Shown here: piece by piece, positions 8,849 to 18,858 of the stretch | Numbering within the stretch: position 1 is the first letter of the stretch | Layout of the letters: each line of letters begins with the position of its first letter | Assembly (NCBI RefSeq): GCF_900111035.1 | Contig: NZ_FOFU01000008.1 | Location: forward strand, 62,001-126,000 | Origin: Treponema bryantii | GTDB lineage: Bacteria; Spirochaetota; Spirochaetia; Treponematales; Treponemataceae | DNA length: 64,000 nt | Reading direction: 5' to 3' | The notes under the pieces: model-generated | The model's database searches: none | Seen by the model: the letters and a program-made list of their open reading frames with translations, nothing else | Told to the model about the DNA's origin: nothing | Program-made: the position numbers and the translations under genes

Positions 8849-9916
8849 TCAGTATCCGCGCGGATCATATTTTGAAAAATTATCGTCTTCTGTAAATACA
8901 GTTTCGTAATTGTAAGTTATGCGCGGAATAGGTTCGCCTCTTGCAATTTGCTTTACAAGGGCCATAAGCATTTGTCCGTGGTTTGGATTACATTCAACAA
9001 CACAGTTAATTTTTCCCGCAATCATGGCATCAATACATTCCTGCTCGCCATCAATGCTTATAATGATTGTTCCTTTTCCTTTTGGATTTATTTTGTGTGC
9101 TTCCATAGAATCAAGGAATCCGAGCGTCATTGAATCATTATGAGAAAAAATTACATCGATTTTCTGCTTGTTGTAATAAATTGTATTTGTGGTATTTCCG
9201 TTTTCCAGAACATTGCTGGCAAGGAGTATATCACCAATTTCCTTACCACGGGAACGCAAAAAGTCTCCGTTTTCTGAATGAATGATTTTGAATTTAGAAT
9301 TTGTACTTATTATTTCACGGAATCCTCTGGCACGATCTTCTACAATAGAAGAATTTTCTGTACCACTGATTTCAAAAATATTGATATCTCCGCTTCTGTT
9401 TTTGCATTTATTTACAAGATAGCGTGCAGCTCTGCGGCCTTCTTCAACACCGTTTTCCCCAAGAAAGCCTGCATATAAACTTGGATCAGCGTTAATCTGG
9501 CGGTCTACAAGAATAACCGGAATACCTGCATCCTTTGCTTCCTGAAGTACATTATCCCAGCCATCTTCAACAATCGGAACAAAGGCTATAACATCTACCT
9601 GATAAACTATAAATGACCTTATTGCTTTAAGCTGATTTTCCTGTTTCTGCTGGGCATCATCAAAAAGAATCTGAATGTCATTGTCTGCCGCCGCTTCAAA
9701 AATAGACTGTGTGTTACGGGTTCTCCATGAACTTTCTGAGCCAATCTGTGAAAATCCGAGAATCAACTTATCGCTATTCTTTATATTCTTTTTTGTTAAA
9801 GAGTTATTCAGTGTCTTTGAATGAATTAGTGTTACAGAAATAATTACTGCTATGGCAATGGTAATAAAGAGTATGCTTAGTGATATTATGAGATTTTTTC
9901 CAATTATACGTTTCAT
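8849..9916 (-). CDS. Membrane-anchored sugar-binding sensor protein (YtfQ paralogue)
   Basis: A 355-aa type I binding protein. The N terminus is an uncleaved-looking membrane helix (residues about 9-31) with no signal cleavage site or lipobox, so it is tethered in the inner membrane facing the periplasm. The body starts GFSQIGSESSWR and contains DDAQQKQENQLKAIRSF and PVILVDRQI, closer to E. coli YtfQ than the transporter's own binding protein is. It is first in an operon with the kinase and regulator, ten bases from the kinase. I infer a ligand-sensing subunit for the kinase, as described for XylFII-LytS in clostridia. Confidence 0.88.
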   Translation of the reverse strand: MKRIIGKNLIISLSILFITIAIAVIISVTLIHSKTLNNSLTKKNIKNSDKLILGFSQIGSESSWRTRNTQSIFEAAADNDIQILFDDAQQKQENQLKAIRSFIVYQVDVIAFVPIVEDGWDNVLQEAKDAGIPVILVDRQINADPSLYAGFLGENGVEEGRRAARYLVNKCKNRSGDINIFEISGTENSSIVEDRARGFREIISTNSKFKIIHSENGDFLRSRGKEIGDILLASNVLENGNTTNTIYYNKQKIDVIFSHNDSMTLGFLDSMEAHKINPKGKGTIIISIDGEQECIDAMIAGKINCVVECNPNHGQMLMALVKQIARGEPIPRITYNYETVFTEDDNFSKYDPRGY

Positions 9917-9945
9917 TTTGCTTATCTTTTCTTCTATATTATTTA

Positions 9946-9974
9946 ATTTTAAGAGTGGATTGCCATAAAGTCAA
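9946..9974 (-). promoter_or_regulatory. Promoter of the sensor-kinase-regulator operon
   Basis: On the minus strand TTGACT (9969-9974), a 17-bp spacer and TAAAAT (9946-9951) form a sigma70-type promoter. The leader before the ATG would be about 23 bases with no clear ribosome site. Confidence 0.6.
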
Positions 9975-10037
9975 CATAAACTGAAAGCCTATGACGAAGG
10001 TCATATTGCATGTGTTCCCCTAAATCATAAAATAACG

Positions 10038-10043
10038 TATAAT
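10038..10043 (+). promoter_or_regulatory. -10 box giving a leaderless FN3 lipoprotein mRNA
   Basis: A perfect TATAAT ends seven bases before ATG 10051, so transcription should begin at or next to the start codon. The -35 region is poor and no Shine-Dalgarno sequence is present. Confidence 0.55.
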
Positions 10044-10050
10044 TATATAC

Positions 10051-13000
10051 ATGAAAAATATCACATCTTTTCGGAAGGTGGCTTTAGCAGCAATGATGCT
10101 GTTGCCACTTTTTATTATTGGCTGCCGTTATGATCTGGTAGATGAACCTTCTCTTGATTATAACGAACATAAGACTGCAGCAGATTATTCGGATTTTATT
10201 CTTCCGCCATCTAAAATTACAGCCAGTCATGGAGAAAGCAAGGCTGTAACAATTTCCTGGGAAGCAGTAGAGAATGCTGTTCAATATCAGATTTTTGCTG
10301 CAGAAAACCCATTTAGTACTTTTTCTAAGGTATCAGAAACAAAAGGAACAGAAACTGAAATCCTTATTGAGGAAGAATCCGGTATAACTAAATATTATTG
10401 TGTAAGTGCCGTAAACTACTACGGAACTGTTTCATCTAAAAGTATCGTTGTCTGCGGTTCTACACTCGCAGTTCCTATCATTACAGCTATTGAACCTTCA
10501 GAAGAGGGTAATGCCGTAAAACTTAGCTGGTGGATGGATAACTGTTCAGACGAAACCTATGAAAATTCGGTTTCTTACAATATCAACGTATACAATGTTA
10601 CTAACCAGACTATAAAGTTCAAATCACTTGAAGCAGAAGGAAATCTTCGCGAAGTGAATATTGACGGTCTCGCCTCAACAACAGAATATCTTTTTGAAGT
10701 TGAAGTTGTAAAAGCCGATTCCACAGCAAAAGAATGCAGTGAAAAAACTTCAGCAGAGACTGCGCATCGGGTTATTCCGGATGCTCCAAAGAATTTTAAT
10801 GTATCTCAGGGTGAAACAACAGATTCAATTATCCTCAGCTGGGAACTTCCAGAGAAAGTCTGGTACCGTGATAATTCTGGTGTTAGTGGATTTTCACTTC
10901 ATGCATTGAATTTTGAAATTTACAGAAAACTTGCAACTCAGTCTGATTCAGATTATGGTGCCTCTGTTTATACATATACATTTAATAGCGCAGATGACTA
11001 TATTCCTGGTGATACTGTTTCATGGGAAGATAAAGACGCTGTTCACGGTAAAAAGTATACTTATTATCTGAAGTCTGTAACAAATGATACTCCGGGTAAA
11101 ACAATTACAGCCGAATCAAGTAAAACAGAAGCTGTTGATGGCTGGCTTGTTAGTGTTCCAGCGTTTTCTATTGCTTCTGAATATACTAAGAGCGAAGACC
11201 AGTTAGCTTTTGAAAAGATTGCTTTCTGTTTTAATGTTTCTTTTGAAACATTTGGTAAGTCTTATAAATATATTATTAAACGAGAAAAATATGATTTCAG
11301 CGATGTTACAACTCCTGTAAAAATTGAAGACATTTCATTTACAGATCTTACTGAATTAAATGCTCATAAAGATGTTTTTGAAAATCCATCTGTTGATGCA
11401 GGTTATTACAAGTATACACTTTATGTATGCCCTGCCGATAGTGCTGATGGAAGCAGTGCATATTATGCAATTGATGCCTCTGGTAAATATCTTGTTTCGG
11501 CAGATGCAAATGTAGTACCGGTTGTAGAAGGATTTACCCTTGCTGATGGCTATAGTGATAAATTTGTTCTCTCATTTAGGTATAATTCAAGTTACAATTA
11601 TACAATTCACTGGCGAAATGTTATTGATGGAATTGCTCAAGCAGAAGAAAGTCTGGAACTTCCTGAAAGTTTATTTGAAAATGTCATAGAAGGTGAAATC
11701 TTTAATTATAATCATAAAGAAGGCGTAACTTCTGGTGACAGACGTATTTATTCTCTCGAAGCTTCTATGGGACTTTCAGAACGTTTCCGTCCAAATGATG
11801 ATACAACTGATAAGATTTATGAAACTTTGGGAACTGCAGAACCTGTTATTACTGAGTATGCCTATGATAAGCTCCTTGTCGAATGGCCTGCTGTACAGAA
11901 AGCAACTGCAGGTTATAAGATTTCTGCAAAGTATGAAGGTGAATCTGAAGAACTTGTTATTGAATCAGCAGAAGGTGTTGATGCAAACTATGAAATAAAA
12001 ACAACCGGTTCTGATGATGAGTTAAGATATACTTGTGTAATCACTAAACCTGCAGGATATGATGATGCTTTAATTTCTGGTAAGAACATTAAATTTACAG
12101 TAACTTCACAGAATACTGTTGATGCAACTGAGAGTACTATCGATGTATGTACAGTTGGACCGGCACTTACAAATGTTACTGTGCTTCCAAATCAGGCTAA
12201 CATTATTGATGTAAAGTGGAATCCGGTAGATGGAGCAGATGGTTATATTATCCGCCGAATTACTTATAAGACTGCGACACAGCATCCTGAACTGATTTCT
12301 GAAGATAATTTGTCTAATCCGGATGTATATTATTATGACGCAGTTAATAACACTCTAACAATTAATAGTGAAGCTGCTGATGGTATAAGAGCTTCTGTAA
12401 ATATTGTACAAGGTTCTTATAAGCTTACTGATACATATAAAGAAGCAGCTACAAATACTAATCCTTATGAAGTAAACCAAAGCTATATTGCCTGGGGTAT
12501 TCCATATGGTTATACAGTAATACCTGTAAAACATGACGGTTCTTCAGATGATTTTAATCTTGCAGGAAGAAATGTTTCATTTGATGGAAATAGTTATCAA
12601 AATGTTGCTGAAGAATTTGGTGCAACTATAGGTTATGGCTTAAATATTCATGCCAAAAAATCTGAGAGTGCAGATACTCAGGTACTTGAATGGGATGCAC
12701 CGTATAATCCTGTATCATCATTCTCAATATATTATAGAGTTGCAGGAAGTGAACTTAATTCATGGCAAGTATTTGAAAAAAATGTATCTTCAACAGAAGT
12801 AATTAATGGAAAAATGACTGCTTCCTTTAAGCCTGATAATGTAACTGCAGCATACGAATATCTTGTTGCATATAGGCAGGAAACCCCAATTATTGATGGA
12901 AATGTGCCTGAATCTTTAATAAAGGATTCTGAAATAGGTCTTTCTTCAGTAGATACCAATTACGATTATACAAGAATAATTGATGGCGAAAAGATTAAAG

Positions 13001-14031
13001 CTGAAAAGTTTAATAAGGGGTATTTGCTTGCTCAAAAGTTTACACCAAACGAGGCTCCAGAAGATGCAAATGATTTTTCTGAAACTATTACTCTAACAGC
13101 ATGGAATTATGATCAGCGTTCAATTGGTCCTGATAAGGCCTATCTTAGAATAAAGAATTATAACATTTCTAATGATTGGATTCAGGTTGCTGAATTAGAT
13201 GAAAAATTACATTTTGTAAAGAGTTCTGGTGCTGAAAATACAAAGGTAAAAAAAGGTTCTAATGATACAACAGTAATTATAGAACCTGCAAATTTGATTG
13301 GTGATACAAAAGATAATCCTTTTACAAAAGATTACCCTATTACAAAAGGACCTTTACAGGTTCTTCGAGACGTAAAGCATTATTATTCTATTGAACTAGT
13401 TCGTGGAGATTTTTCAACAGTTATTGGTGATGATGACTCCAAATATGCATACAGAAATATTACTGATTATGAATTTGCAAAAATGGTGATGCTTATATTT
13501 GCAGATGGTATGACACAAATAGGGGAATTAAAATTTGATAACTATGCAAATGATCCGAAAGAGATGAGTGATGCAGGCTTAGGTGGCAAAATTCAGGCTT
13601 ATCATGAAGGAAAGACTGGAACGAAATATTTCTATAAATTTATTAATTATGCACCAAAACTTGAAATGCCATCTGGAAAGAATGCAGCTTCATTACAGAT
13701 TAATGCAAACGGGGAATGCTTTAGAGAATCTGCTATTGCTGGTTCATATCCTTTAAGTTTCTCTGAAGTTACAATAAATGTAAGTAAAACTAATGATGAA
13801 ATGCCATCTTCTTATCAAAGACAAATAAAGTTTTATTTAAATATTGAATATGAATACAATTGGCTAAAAGTTAGAAATGAATTTAAGAGTCTAGAAGGTA
13901 CATTGAAACTTCAAAATACAAATATCGCATTTAATACTAAAGAAGATTGTCGTGTATATGTTCCATTCAGACTTTGGTATGAAGATGCTGTTTATTATCA
14001 GGACCCAACTTACGGTTGGTGGACAGAATAG
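10051..14031 (+). CDS. Large fibronectin type III lipoprotein
   Basis: A 1326-aa exported lipoprotein. The signal peptide ends in the lipobox IIGC with lipidated Cys25. At least two to three FN3 repeats are clear in the first 350 residues (KAVTISWEAVENAVQYQIFA, ..SIILSWELP.., ending in YY.V.AVN). More divergent beta-sandwich repeats follow (KVDWNPVDGADGYIIRR-type near 725, VLEWDAPYNPVSSFSIYYR near 875). The last 350 residues are non-FN3 and unrecognised. The second gene of the operon has the same plan. Likely surface-exposed and perhaps glycan-binding, but no enzyme motif is visible. The start has a -10 box but no ribosome site just upstream. Confidence 0.85.
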   Translation: MKNITSFRKVALAAMMLLPLFIIGCRYDLVDEPSLDYNEHKTAADYSDFILPPSKITASHGESKAVTISWEAVENAVQYQIFAAENPFSTFSKVSETKGTETEILIEEESGITKYYCVSAVNYYGTVSSKSIVVCGSTLAVPIITAIEPSEEGNAVKLSWWMDNCSDETYENSVSYNINVYNVTNQTIKFKSLEAEGNLREVNIDGLASTTEYLFEVEVVKADSTAKECSEKTSAETAHRVIPDAPKNFNVSQGETTDSIILSWELPEKVWYRDNSGVSGFSLHALNFEIYRKLATQSDSDYGASVYTYTFNSADDYIPGDTVSWEDKDAVHGKKYTYYLKSVTNDTPGKTITAESSKTEAVDGWLVSVPAFSIASEYTKSEDQLAFEKIAFCFNVSFETFGKSYKYIIKREKYDFSDVTTPVKIEDISFTDLTELNAHKDVFENPSVDAGYYKYTLYVCPADSADGSSAYYAIDASGKYLVSADANVVPVVEGFTLADGYSDKFVLSFRYNSSYNYTIHWRNVIDGIAQAEESLELPESLFENVIEGEIFNYNHKEGVTSGDRRIYSLEASMGLSERFRPNDDTTDKIYETLGTAEPVITEYAYDKLLVEWPAVQKATAGYKISAKYEGESEELVIESAEGVDANYEIKTTGSDDELRYTCVITKPAGYDDALISGKNIKFTVTSQNTVDATESTIDVCTVGPALTNVTVLPNQANIIDVKWNPVDGADGYIIRRITYKTATQHPELISEDNLSNPDVYYYDAVNNTLTINSEAADGIRASVNIVQGSYKLTDTYKEAATNTNPYEVNQSYIAWGIPYGYTVIPVKHDGSSDDFNLAGRNVSFDGNSYQNVAEEFGATIGYGLNIHAKKSESADTQVLEWDAPYNPVSSFSIYYRVAGSELNSWQVFEKNVSSTEVINGKMTASFKPDNVTAAYEYLVAYRQETPIIDGNVPESLIKDSEIGLSSVDTNYDYTRIIDGEKIKAEKFNKGYLLAQKFTPNEAPEDANDFSETITLTAWNYDQRSIGPDKAYLRIKNYNISNDWIQVAELDEKLHFVKSSGAENTKVKKGSNDTTVIIEPANLIGDTKDNPFTKDYPITKGPLQVLRDVKHYYSIELVRGDFSTVIGDDDSKYAYRNITDYEFAKMVMLIFADGMTQIGELKFDNYANDPKEMSDAGLGGKIQAYHEGKTGTKYFYKFINYAPKLEMPSGKNAASLQINANGECFRESAIAGSYPLSFSEVTINVSKTNDEMPSSYQRQIKFYLNIEYEYNWLKVRNEFKSLEGTLKLQNTNIAFNTKEDCRVYVPFRLWYEDAVYYQDPTYGWWTE

Positions 14032-14040
14032 GAGAAATCA

Positions 14041-16305
14041 ATGAAAAAGTTATTTAAAGTTTTTACAATATTATGTACATCGCTCCTGTTTACCAGCTGC
14101 TATACCTGGTTTGAAGAACAGGTGAAAATGGATACAGAAAAGCCAAGAATTAATCTTGGTGATCTTTTATATCAGGAAAAACCGATTACTTCTCTTAATC
14201 CTCCAACACAGTTACTGGTTTCTCAGGGAAGTTACAGTAATGAAATAAAAATTCACTGGGATGATGTTCCTTATGCTAATTCTTATCGAATTGAGCGTGC
14301 AATAATTGCACCTGATTATACAACTGGATTATATACAAATCCTGAGGATGGAGATTTTAAGGTTCTCAATAAGTATGTATATTCGAATACATTTGTAGAT
14401 AAAATCCTTTCTAATCCATCAAATTCAAATCCGGAATATTCATATCGCTATTACTATCGTGTATGTGCAGAAAATATTCCAAAAGGTCTTGAATCAAGTG
14501 AATTTACAGAAACTTCCGTTACATCCTGCGGATGGCTTCTTTGTCCTCCATCTTCTATAGAAGCTGCAAAGGGCGAAAATCCGGATTATATTCAGGTTTC
14601 ATGGACTGCAGTTCCAAAGGTAAATAAATATGAAATTTACCGCGGTGAAAAAGAAAATGGGCTTGGAATGGAATACCTTGATTCAGTTACTGGTAATATA
14701 CTTTCATATAAGAATCAGCTTTCGTCTAAAGAAAAGGGAGTTGAGTTCTATTACAAGGTACGTGCAGTTCTTTCTGATGGCTCACAATCAGCATTTACAG
14801 GTCTTGCGTTGGGATATTCTTCAGAAGAAGGTGCACCTGGAGCACCATTAGATGTTGCGGTTACTGACGGATCAGGTGTTTCTAAAAAGTCTTTGAATAT
14901 TACCTGGACTGCAACTGATTCTCATACAGATGGTAGTAAAACTTACAGCATAAAATATGCTCTTTATCGTACCAGTTCAATTGATTCAATTTACACTCTT
15001 GTTCGAAATAATATTACAACAGGCGATGTTACAGATGAATCTCTTCTTAAGCCTGGAATAAAATATTATTACTATGTACAGACAATTGCTACGAACACTG
15101 CAGATTCGAAAGAGATCGTAAAATCTGCCTTCAGTAAAACAGGTCCTGGCGAATCTGGTGAAGCTGTCGGCTGGCTGCTCAGTCCTCCTTCAAATTGTGA
15201 GGTTGCAGATTCGGATGATGCTTCAAAGTCTGTTATTCGATGGACTCCTGCAGTTGGCTACGAAGAAGTAGATTACATGTACAATATTTATTCAATTGAT
15301 ACATTGGATGGTGTGCCACAGCTTATGGTTCATGATATTCAGCCAGAAACAGATATCATTCTTGGAGAAGACGGTTATTATAATTTGACAGTTGATAAAA
15401 AGCCATTCTACAGAATTACAACAATCAATGATACTTTAGGTACAAATCTGGAAAGTGATTACGGAGCCATCATCGCTCCAAATCCATCAGCTCCTGTAAA
15501 TGTTACAGCAACAAAAACTGATGGCCTCAAAGATGATGGTGGGTTAAATAGTTTTACTCCAAACAACAACGGAGTATACCCTGTAAAAATTACCTGGGCT
15601 AAGCCTGATGGGGAAAATCCTTACGGTTATTATGTATATCGTTCGACAAAACCTGATTCATCATTCAGAAAAATTACAGATAATCCAATTACAGATGCTT
15701 TGAGTTTTATTGATGAAAATGAATCTGCACGTCCTGGTACTTTATACTATTACAAGGTCGTATCTTTGAATGTTTTGATGCAGGGTAAAAAAGCAAATGA
15801 GCAGACTTTGGATTCGCGTGGATATGGTGCACTTACACGGGATCAGTGGTTCCGTGAGTACAACAAAACTGTAAAGCGTTCTCAGGCAAAACTTACTCTA
15901 ATGCATAAGAGTGATGATATGCAAAAATTAGGTTCTGATTCTGCAAATGGAGATATATGTGGAAAACTTACTTATAATGCAGAAGTTGCAGGTCTTGGTG
16001 CAGAAATAAAAATGCATTATGAAAAGTATGCAGATTATTATGTGAACAATAATCCAGAATTGGGTATATACTTCCTTCTCACTGGAGATACAAATACAAC
16101 TGCAAATATGAGTGGTAATGGTTCAATGAGTGGAACTAATACGGCTGATGTTTCTGGAATGTATCCAGGTTATGCGAAATATAATAAACTCCAGATAAAG
16201 GGGGGTGGAGCAGGTGGTGGAGCATATATAGTCTGCACAAAAGATAAAAATGGAAATACAATTCTTGCTGAAAGCGATATAAGCTGGACAATAGGTGAAG
16301 AATAG
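14041..16305 (+). CDS. Fibronectin type III lipoprotein
   Basis: A 754-aa lipoprotein with signal peptide ending LLFTSC (Cys20). About five FN3-like repeats of 95-110 residues follow, each with the pattern PP..I.A..G....I..SW..V....YEIYR and a closing YYY.V.A (starts near 55, 175, 275, 380, 485). A C-terminal block of about 150 residues contains a Thr/Ser/Gly/Asn-rich stretch and KGGGAGGGAYI. It starts nine bases after the previous stop, with GGAG in between. A paralogue of the preceding protein in layout. Function unknown; a surface adhesin or polysaccharide-binding role is an inference from FN3 content only. Confidence 0.85.
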   Translation: MKKLFKVFTILCTSLLFTSCYTWFEEQVKMDTEKPRINLGDLLYQEKPITSLNPPTQLLVSQGSYSNEIKIHWDDVPYANSYRIERAIIAPDYTTGLYTNPEDGDFKVLNKYVYSNTFVDKILSNPSNSNPEYSYRYYYRVCAENIPKGLESSEFTETSVTSCGWLLCPPSSIEAAKGENPDYIQVSWTAVPKVNKYEIYRGEKENGLGMEYLDSVTGNILSYKNQLSSKEKGVEFYYKVRAVLSDGSQSAFTGLALGYSSEEGAPGAPLDVAVTDGSGVSKKSLNITWTATDSHTDGSKTYSIKYALYRTSSIDSIYTLVRNNITTGDVTDESLLKPGIKYYYYVQTIATNTADSKEIVKSAFSKTGPGESGEAVGWLLSPPSNCEVADSDDASKSVIRWTPAVGYEEVDYMYNIYSIDTLDGVPQLMVHDIQPETDIILGEDGYYNLTVDKKPFYRITTINDTLGTNLESDYGAIIAPNPSAPVNVTATKTDGLKDDGGLNSFTPNNNGVYPVKITWAKPDGENPYGYYVYRSTKPDSSFRKITDNPITDALSFIDENESARPGTLYYYKVVSLNVLMQGKKANEQTLDSRGYGALTRDQWFREYNKTVKRSQAKLTLMHKSDDMQKLGSDSANGDICGKLTYNAEVAGLGAEIKMHYEKYADYYVNNNPELGIYFLLTGDTNTTANMSGNGSMSGTNTADVSGMYPGYAKYNKLQIKGGGAGGGAYIVCTKDKNGNTILAESDISWTIGEE

Positions 16306-16318
16306 GAGATTTAGAAAA

Positions 16319-16687
16319 ATGAATATGAAAAATAATAAGAAAATAATTTCTGCTGTTTTAATGTCAATGGTATTAGTAATCACAATGCTTTTTGCTTCCT
16401 GCTATCTTCCAAGTCCGCTTTATGGAACCTGGGCAGATAATGATGGAAATAAGATCCAGTTTGTTGATGACGGAACTTTTTCTGCTGCAATAAAAGAGAC
16501 GGATAATTCCATAACTCATTATGAAGGTAACTGGTCTACTGTTGATAATGTTCTGATTTTTAATATTCAGGGTGATACTTCATATATACGAAATACTGAA
16601 TGGGATATCCGCGGTGCAATGCTTTATTTGACCTGGACAGCAAATGGTAATACAAAAATGCTGACTCTTTATCATACTGCCCGCTAG
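16319..16687 (+). CDS. Small lipoprotein, lipocalin-like
   Basis: A 122-aa exported protein. The signal peptide ends in the lipobox LFASC. The mature part begins PLYGTWADNDGNKIQF and continues with alternating short strands (GTFSAAI, YEGNWSTVDNVLIF), the pattern of small lipocalin-like domains. I use ATG 16319, ten bases after AGGAG (16304-16308); an upstream in-frame GTG at 16295 overlaps the previous gene and lacks a ribosome site. Third gene of the exported-protein operon. Ligand unknown. Confidence 0.75.
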   Translation: MNMKNNKKIISAVLMSMVLVITMLFASCYLPSPLYGTWADNDGNKIQFVDDGTFSAAIKETDNSITHYEGNWSTVDNVLIFNIQGDTSYIRNTEWDIRGAMLYLTWTANGNTKMLTLYHTAR

Positions 16688-16716
16688 CATATAACTAAGG
16701 AATACTGGAAATAATT

Positions 16717-17493
16717 ATGAAAAAAATAATCTTATTGCCTTTTATATTTTTGATTGCTTCAGCACTTTTTTCACTCGATTTGAGTCTTGATATGTTCAAG
16801 AACTGCAAAATCATCTTTGATGAAGGTGTAAGCTATGCTCAGGTTACCAGAATTGAAAAGATGGATAACCGTTCAAATTTTGTTCGTGAAAATATGATGG
16901 CTGGTGCATATTTTTCAGTACAGACATTAGGTCTTCCTATTGTTGATTTTGAACTTGATGTCAGCGCTTACTATCCGTTTTATCAGGCTTTCAATGGAAT
17001 GAAGCAGAAAACTCATAATATTATCAATTATGCTTTTGATGGATTCTTTGGAGCTCAGAAAACCTTTAAGCAGTTCAAGTATGTTTATATTAACTGTGCT
17101 GTTGGTATGCATTATATGTATCAATTAACTGATGAATACCACATGAATTATCTGGGAATTGGTGGTGAGCTTGGTTTTGAGTTACCGCTCTTACCACGCT
17201 GGACTATTGTAAACAGAAATTATATTTCTTACGATAATGCAAATCTTGGTTCAAACAAACTTATTCAGAAGTTTGATGCGGCTTATAATTATCATTTTGA
17301 TTTGGGAGTTCGCTATACTAAGCGTGTTCCTAATGAATATCCGTATATAAAAATCTGGCCGAAGGATAAGCCAAAGAAGGTTCGTAAAAGTAAAAAGAAG
17401 AAGGCTGTGGTAGAAGAAATGAATCCTGAGGCTTCATCAGAAGCCCCGGAAAAAAAATCCCCGGTTGAACCAGAGAATGAAAAAATAGACTAG
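16717..17493 (+). CDS. Probable outer-membrane beta-barrel protein
   Basis: A 258-aa protein with an N-terminal signal peptide (MKKIILLPFIFLIASALFS). The body is rich in amphipathic strands with aromatic ends (GAYFSVQTLGLPIVDFELDVSAYYPFY, FDLGVRYTKRV), suggesting a small outer-membrane barrel. It ends in a Lys-rich then Glu/Pro-rich tail of about 45 residues (KKVRKSKKKKAV.., EAPEKKSPVEPENEK) that would be flexible, perhaps periplasmic. Fourth gene of the operon with the FN3 lipoproteins, starting 29 bases after the previous stop behind AAGGAA. No family name recognised. Confidence 0.65.
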   Translation: MKKIILLPFIFLIASALFSLDLSLDMFKNCKIIFDEGVSYAQVTRIEKMDNRSNFVRENMMAGAYFSVQTLGLPIVDFELDVSAYYPFYQAFNGMKQKTHNIINYAFDGFFGAQKTFKQFKYVYINCAVGMHYMYQLTDEYHMNYLGIGGELGFELPLLPRWTIVNRNYISYDNANLGSNKLIQKFDAAYNYHFDLGVRYTKRVPNEYPYIKIWPKDKPKKVRKSKKKKAVVEEMNPEASSEAPEKKSPVEPENEKID

Positions 17494-17525
17494 AGTCTTT
17501 CTTTTATTGCTGTAATATACTCGGC

Positions 17526-17565
17526 GCAGGCTTGCGCCTGCTTAACAGGAAGCACATTCGTGCTT
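17526..17565. terminator. Two hairpins between convergent genes
   Basis: GCAGGC/GCCTGC (17526-17541) and AAGCAC-ATTC-GTGCTT (17550-17565) lie between the barrel gene and icd, which converge. Neither has a T-run, so they are only tentative terminators. Confidence 0.35.
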
Positions 17566-17573
17566 CTTGCCGA

Positions 17574-18770
17574 TTACAGTCTACTTCTAATAGCACTGAT
17601 AAACTGCCATGAATCGAGGACTTCTTTAGCAGCTGGTTCTGCAATGCGTGCAATATCGCCTGTCATATAGCCTTCTTCAATTGTCTGAAGGGTAGCTTTT
17701 TCAAGACGTTTTGCAAACTCAACAAGCTCTGGAGTTCCATCGAGTTCACCACGCTTAGCAAGAGCTCCTGTCCATGCAAAGATTGTAGCTACAGGGTTTG
17801 TAGAAGTCTTTTCACCCTTGAGGTAGCGGTAGTAGTGCTTCTGAACAGTTCCGTGGCTTGCTTCGTATTCGAAGTTTCCATCTGGGCTTACGAGTACAGA
17901 AGTCATCATAGCAAGAGAACCACAAGCTGATGCAATCATATCAGACATAACATCACCATCATAGTTCTTTGTTGCCCACATGAATCCGCCTTCGCTTCTC
18001 ATAACACGAGCAACTGCATCATCAATCAAAGTATAGAAATATTCAATTCCAGCAGCATCAAACTTAGCTTTATATTCTTCATCAAATACACGCTGGAAAA
18101 TTGCCTTAAAGTTTCCATCATAAGTCTTAGAAATTGTATCTTTTGCACCAAACCAAACGCTAATCTTGCGGTCAAGGGCATAAGTAAAACAGCAGCGTGC
18201 AAAGCTTTCGATTGAGTTATCAAGATTGTGGATTCCCTGAATAATTCCAGGTCCCTTCATATCCATAATTGTCTTGCGGATTTCTTTTCCATCAACACCA
18301 GTGAAAACAAGTTCTGCTTTACCGGCAGTAGGACATTTAATTTCGCAGTTCTTGTAAACATCACCATAAGCATGACGACCAAGAACAATTGGCTTTTTCC
18401 AGCAACTTACAGTACCGTGGATATTGCTTACAAAGATTGGCTCACGGAATACTGTACCGTCAAGTTCTGCACGGATAATTCCGTTTGGACTTGGAGTAAG
18501 CTGTTTCAGTTTATATTCTTCAACGCGTGCCTGGTTAGATGTGATTGTTGCACACTTAACACCTACATGAAGACGTTTAATTGCTTCTGCAGCAGCATAG
18601 GTAATTTTGTCATCAGAATCATCGCGGCTCTTAAGTCCGAGATCAAAATATTCTGTCTTCAAATCAATATAAGGCAACAGGAGTTCATCCTTGATAACCT
18701 TCCACAAAACACGTGTCATTTCATCGCCATCAAGTTCGGCGATTGCATTTTTCATCTGAATCTTTGCCAT
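17574..18770 (-). CDS. icd: NADP-dependent isocitrate dehydrogenase, eukaryotic-like type
   Basis: A 398-aa cytoplasmic dehydrogenase converting isocitrate to 2-oxoglutarate and CO2. The N terminus [20 protein letters not shown], the substrate segment [10 protein letters not shown] and the late [21 protein letters not shown] block mark the homodimeric type II family found in eukaryotes and some bacteria, normally about 400 residues. With the aconitase-family gene at 24397 it would supply 2-oxoglutarate for glutamate synthesis. The start has no ribosome site; a perfect TATAAT lies nine bases upstream, so the mRNA is probably leaderless. Confidence 0.94.
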   Translation of the reverse strand: MAKIQMKNAIAELDGDEMTRVLWKVIKDELLLPYIDLKTEYFDLGLKSRDDSDDKITYAAAEAIKRLHVGVKCATITSNQARVEEYKLKQLTPSPNGIIRAELDGTVFREPIFVSNIHGTVSCWKKPIVLGRHAYGDVYKNCEIKCPTAGKAELVFTGVDGKEIRKTIMDMKGPGIIQGIHNLDNSIESFARCCFTYALDRKISVWFGAKDTISKTYDGNFKAIFQRVFDEEYKAKFDAAGIEYFYTLIDDAVARVMRSEGGFMWATKNYDGDVMSDMIASACGSLAMMTSVLVSPDGNFEYEASHGTVQKHYYRYLKGEKTSTNPVATIFAWTGALAKRGELDGTPELVEFAKRLEKATLQTIEEGYMTGDIARIAEPAAKEVLDSWQFISAIRSRL

Positions 18771-18779
18771 AATGCGGTT

Positions 18780-18808
18780 ATTATATAGAAAAAATATGTG
18801 TGTTGCAA
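18780..18808 (-). promoter_or_regulatory. Promoter of icd, leaderless type
   Basis: Minus-strand TTGCAA (18803-18808), a 17-bp spacer and TATAAT (18780-18785). The -10 box ends nine bases before the ATG at 18770, leaving a leader of about two bases. Confidence 0.65.
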
Positions 18809-18810
18809 TG

Positions 18811-18838
18811 AAAAAGCCCGAGCGCAGGCTCGGGCTTT
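18811..18838 (-). terminator. Terminator of rubrerythrin
   Basis: An 11-bp perfect stem, AAAGCCCGAGC (18813-18823) with GCTCGGGCTTT (18828-18838), is followed by five T on the minus strand. It stands 20 bases after the rubrerythrin stop and just before the icd promoter. Confidence 0.85.
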
Positions 18839-18858
18839 CTACGGAAGTCTAAAAAAAA

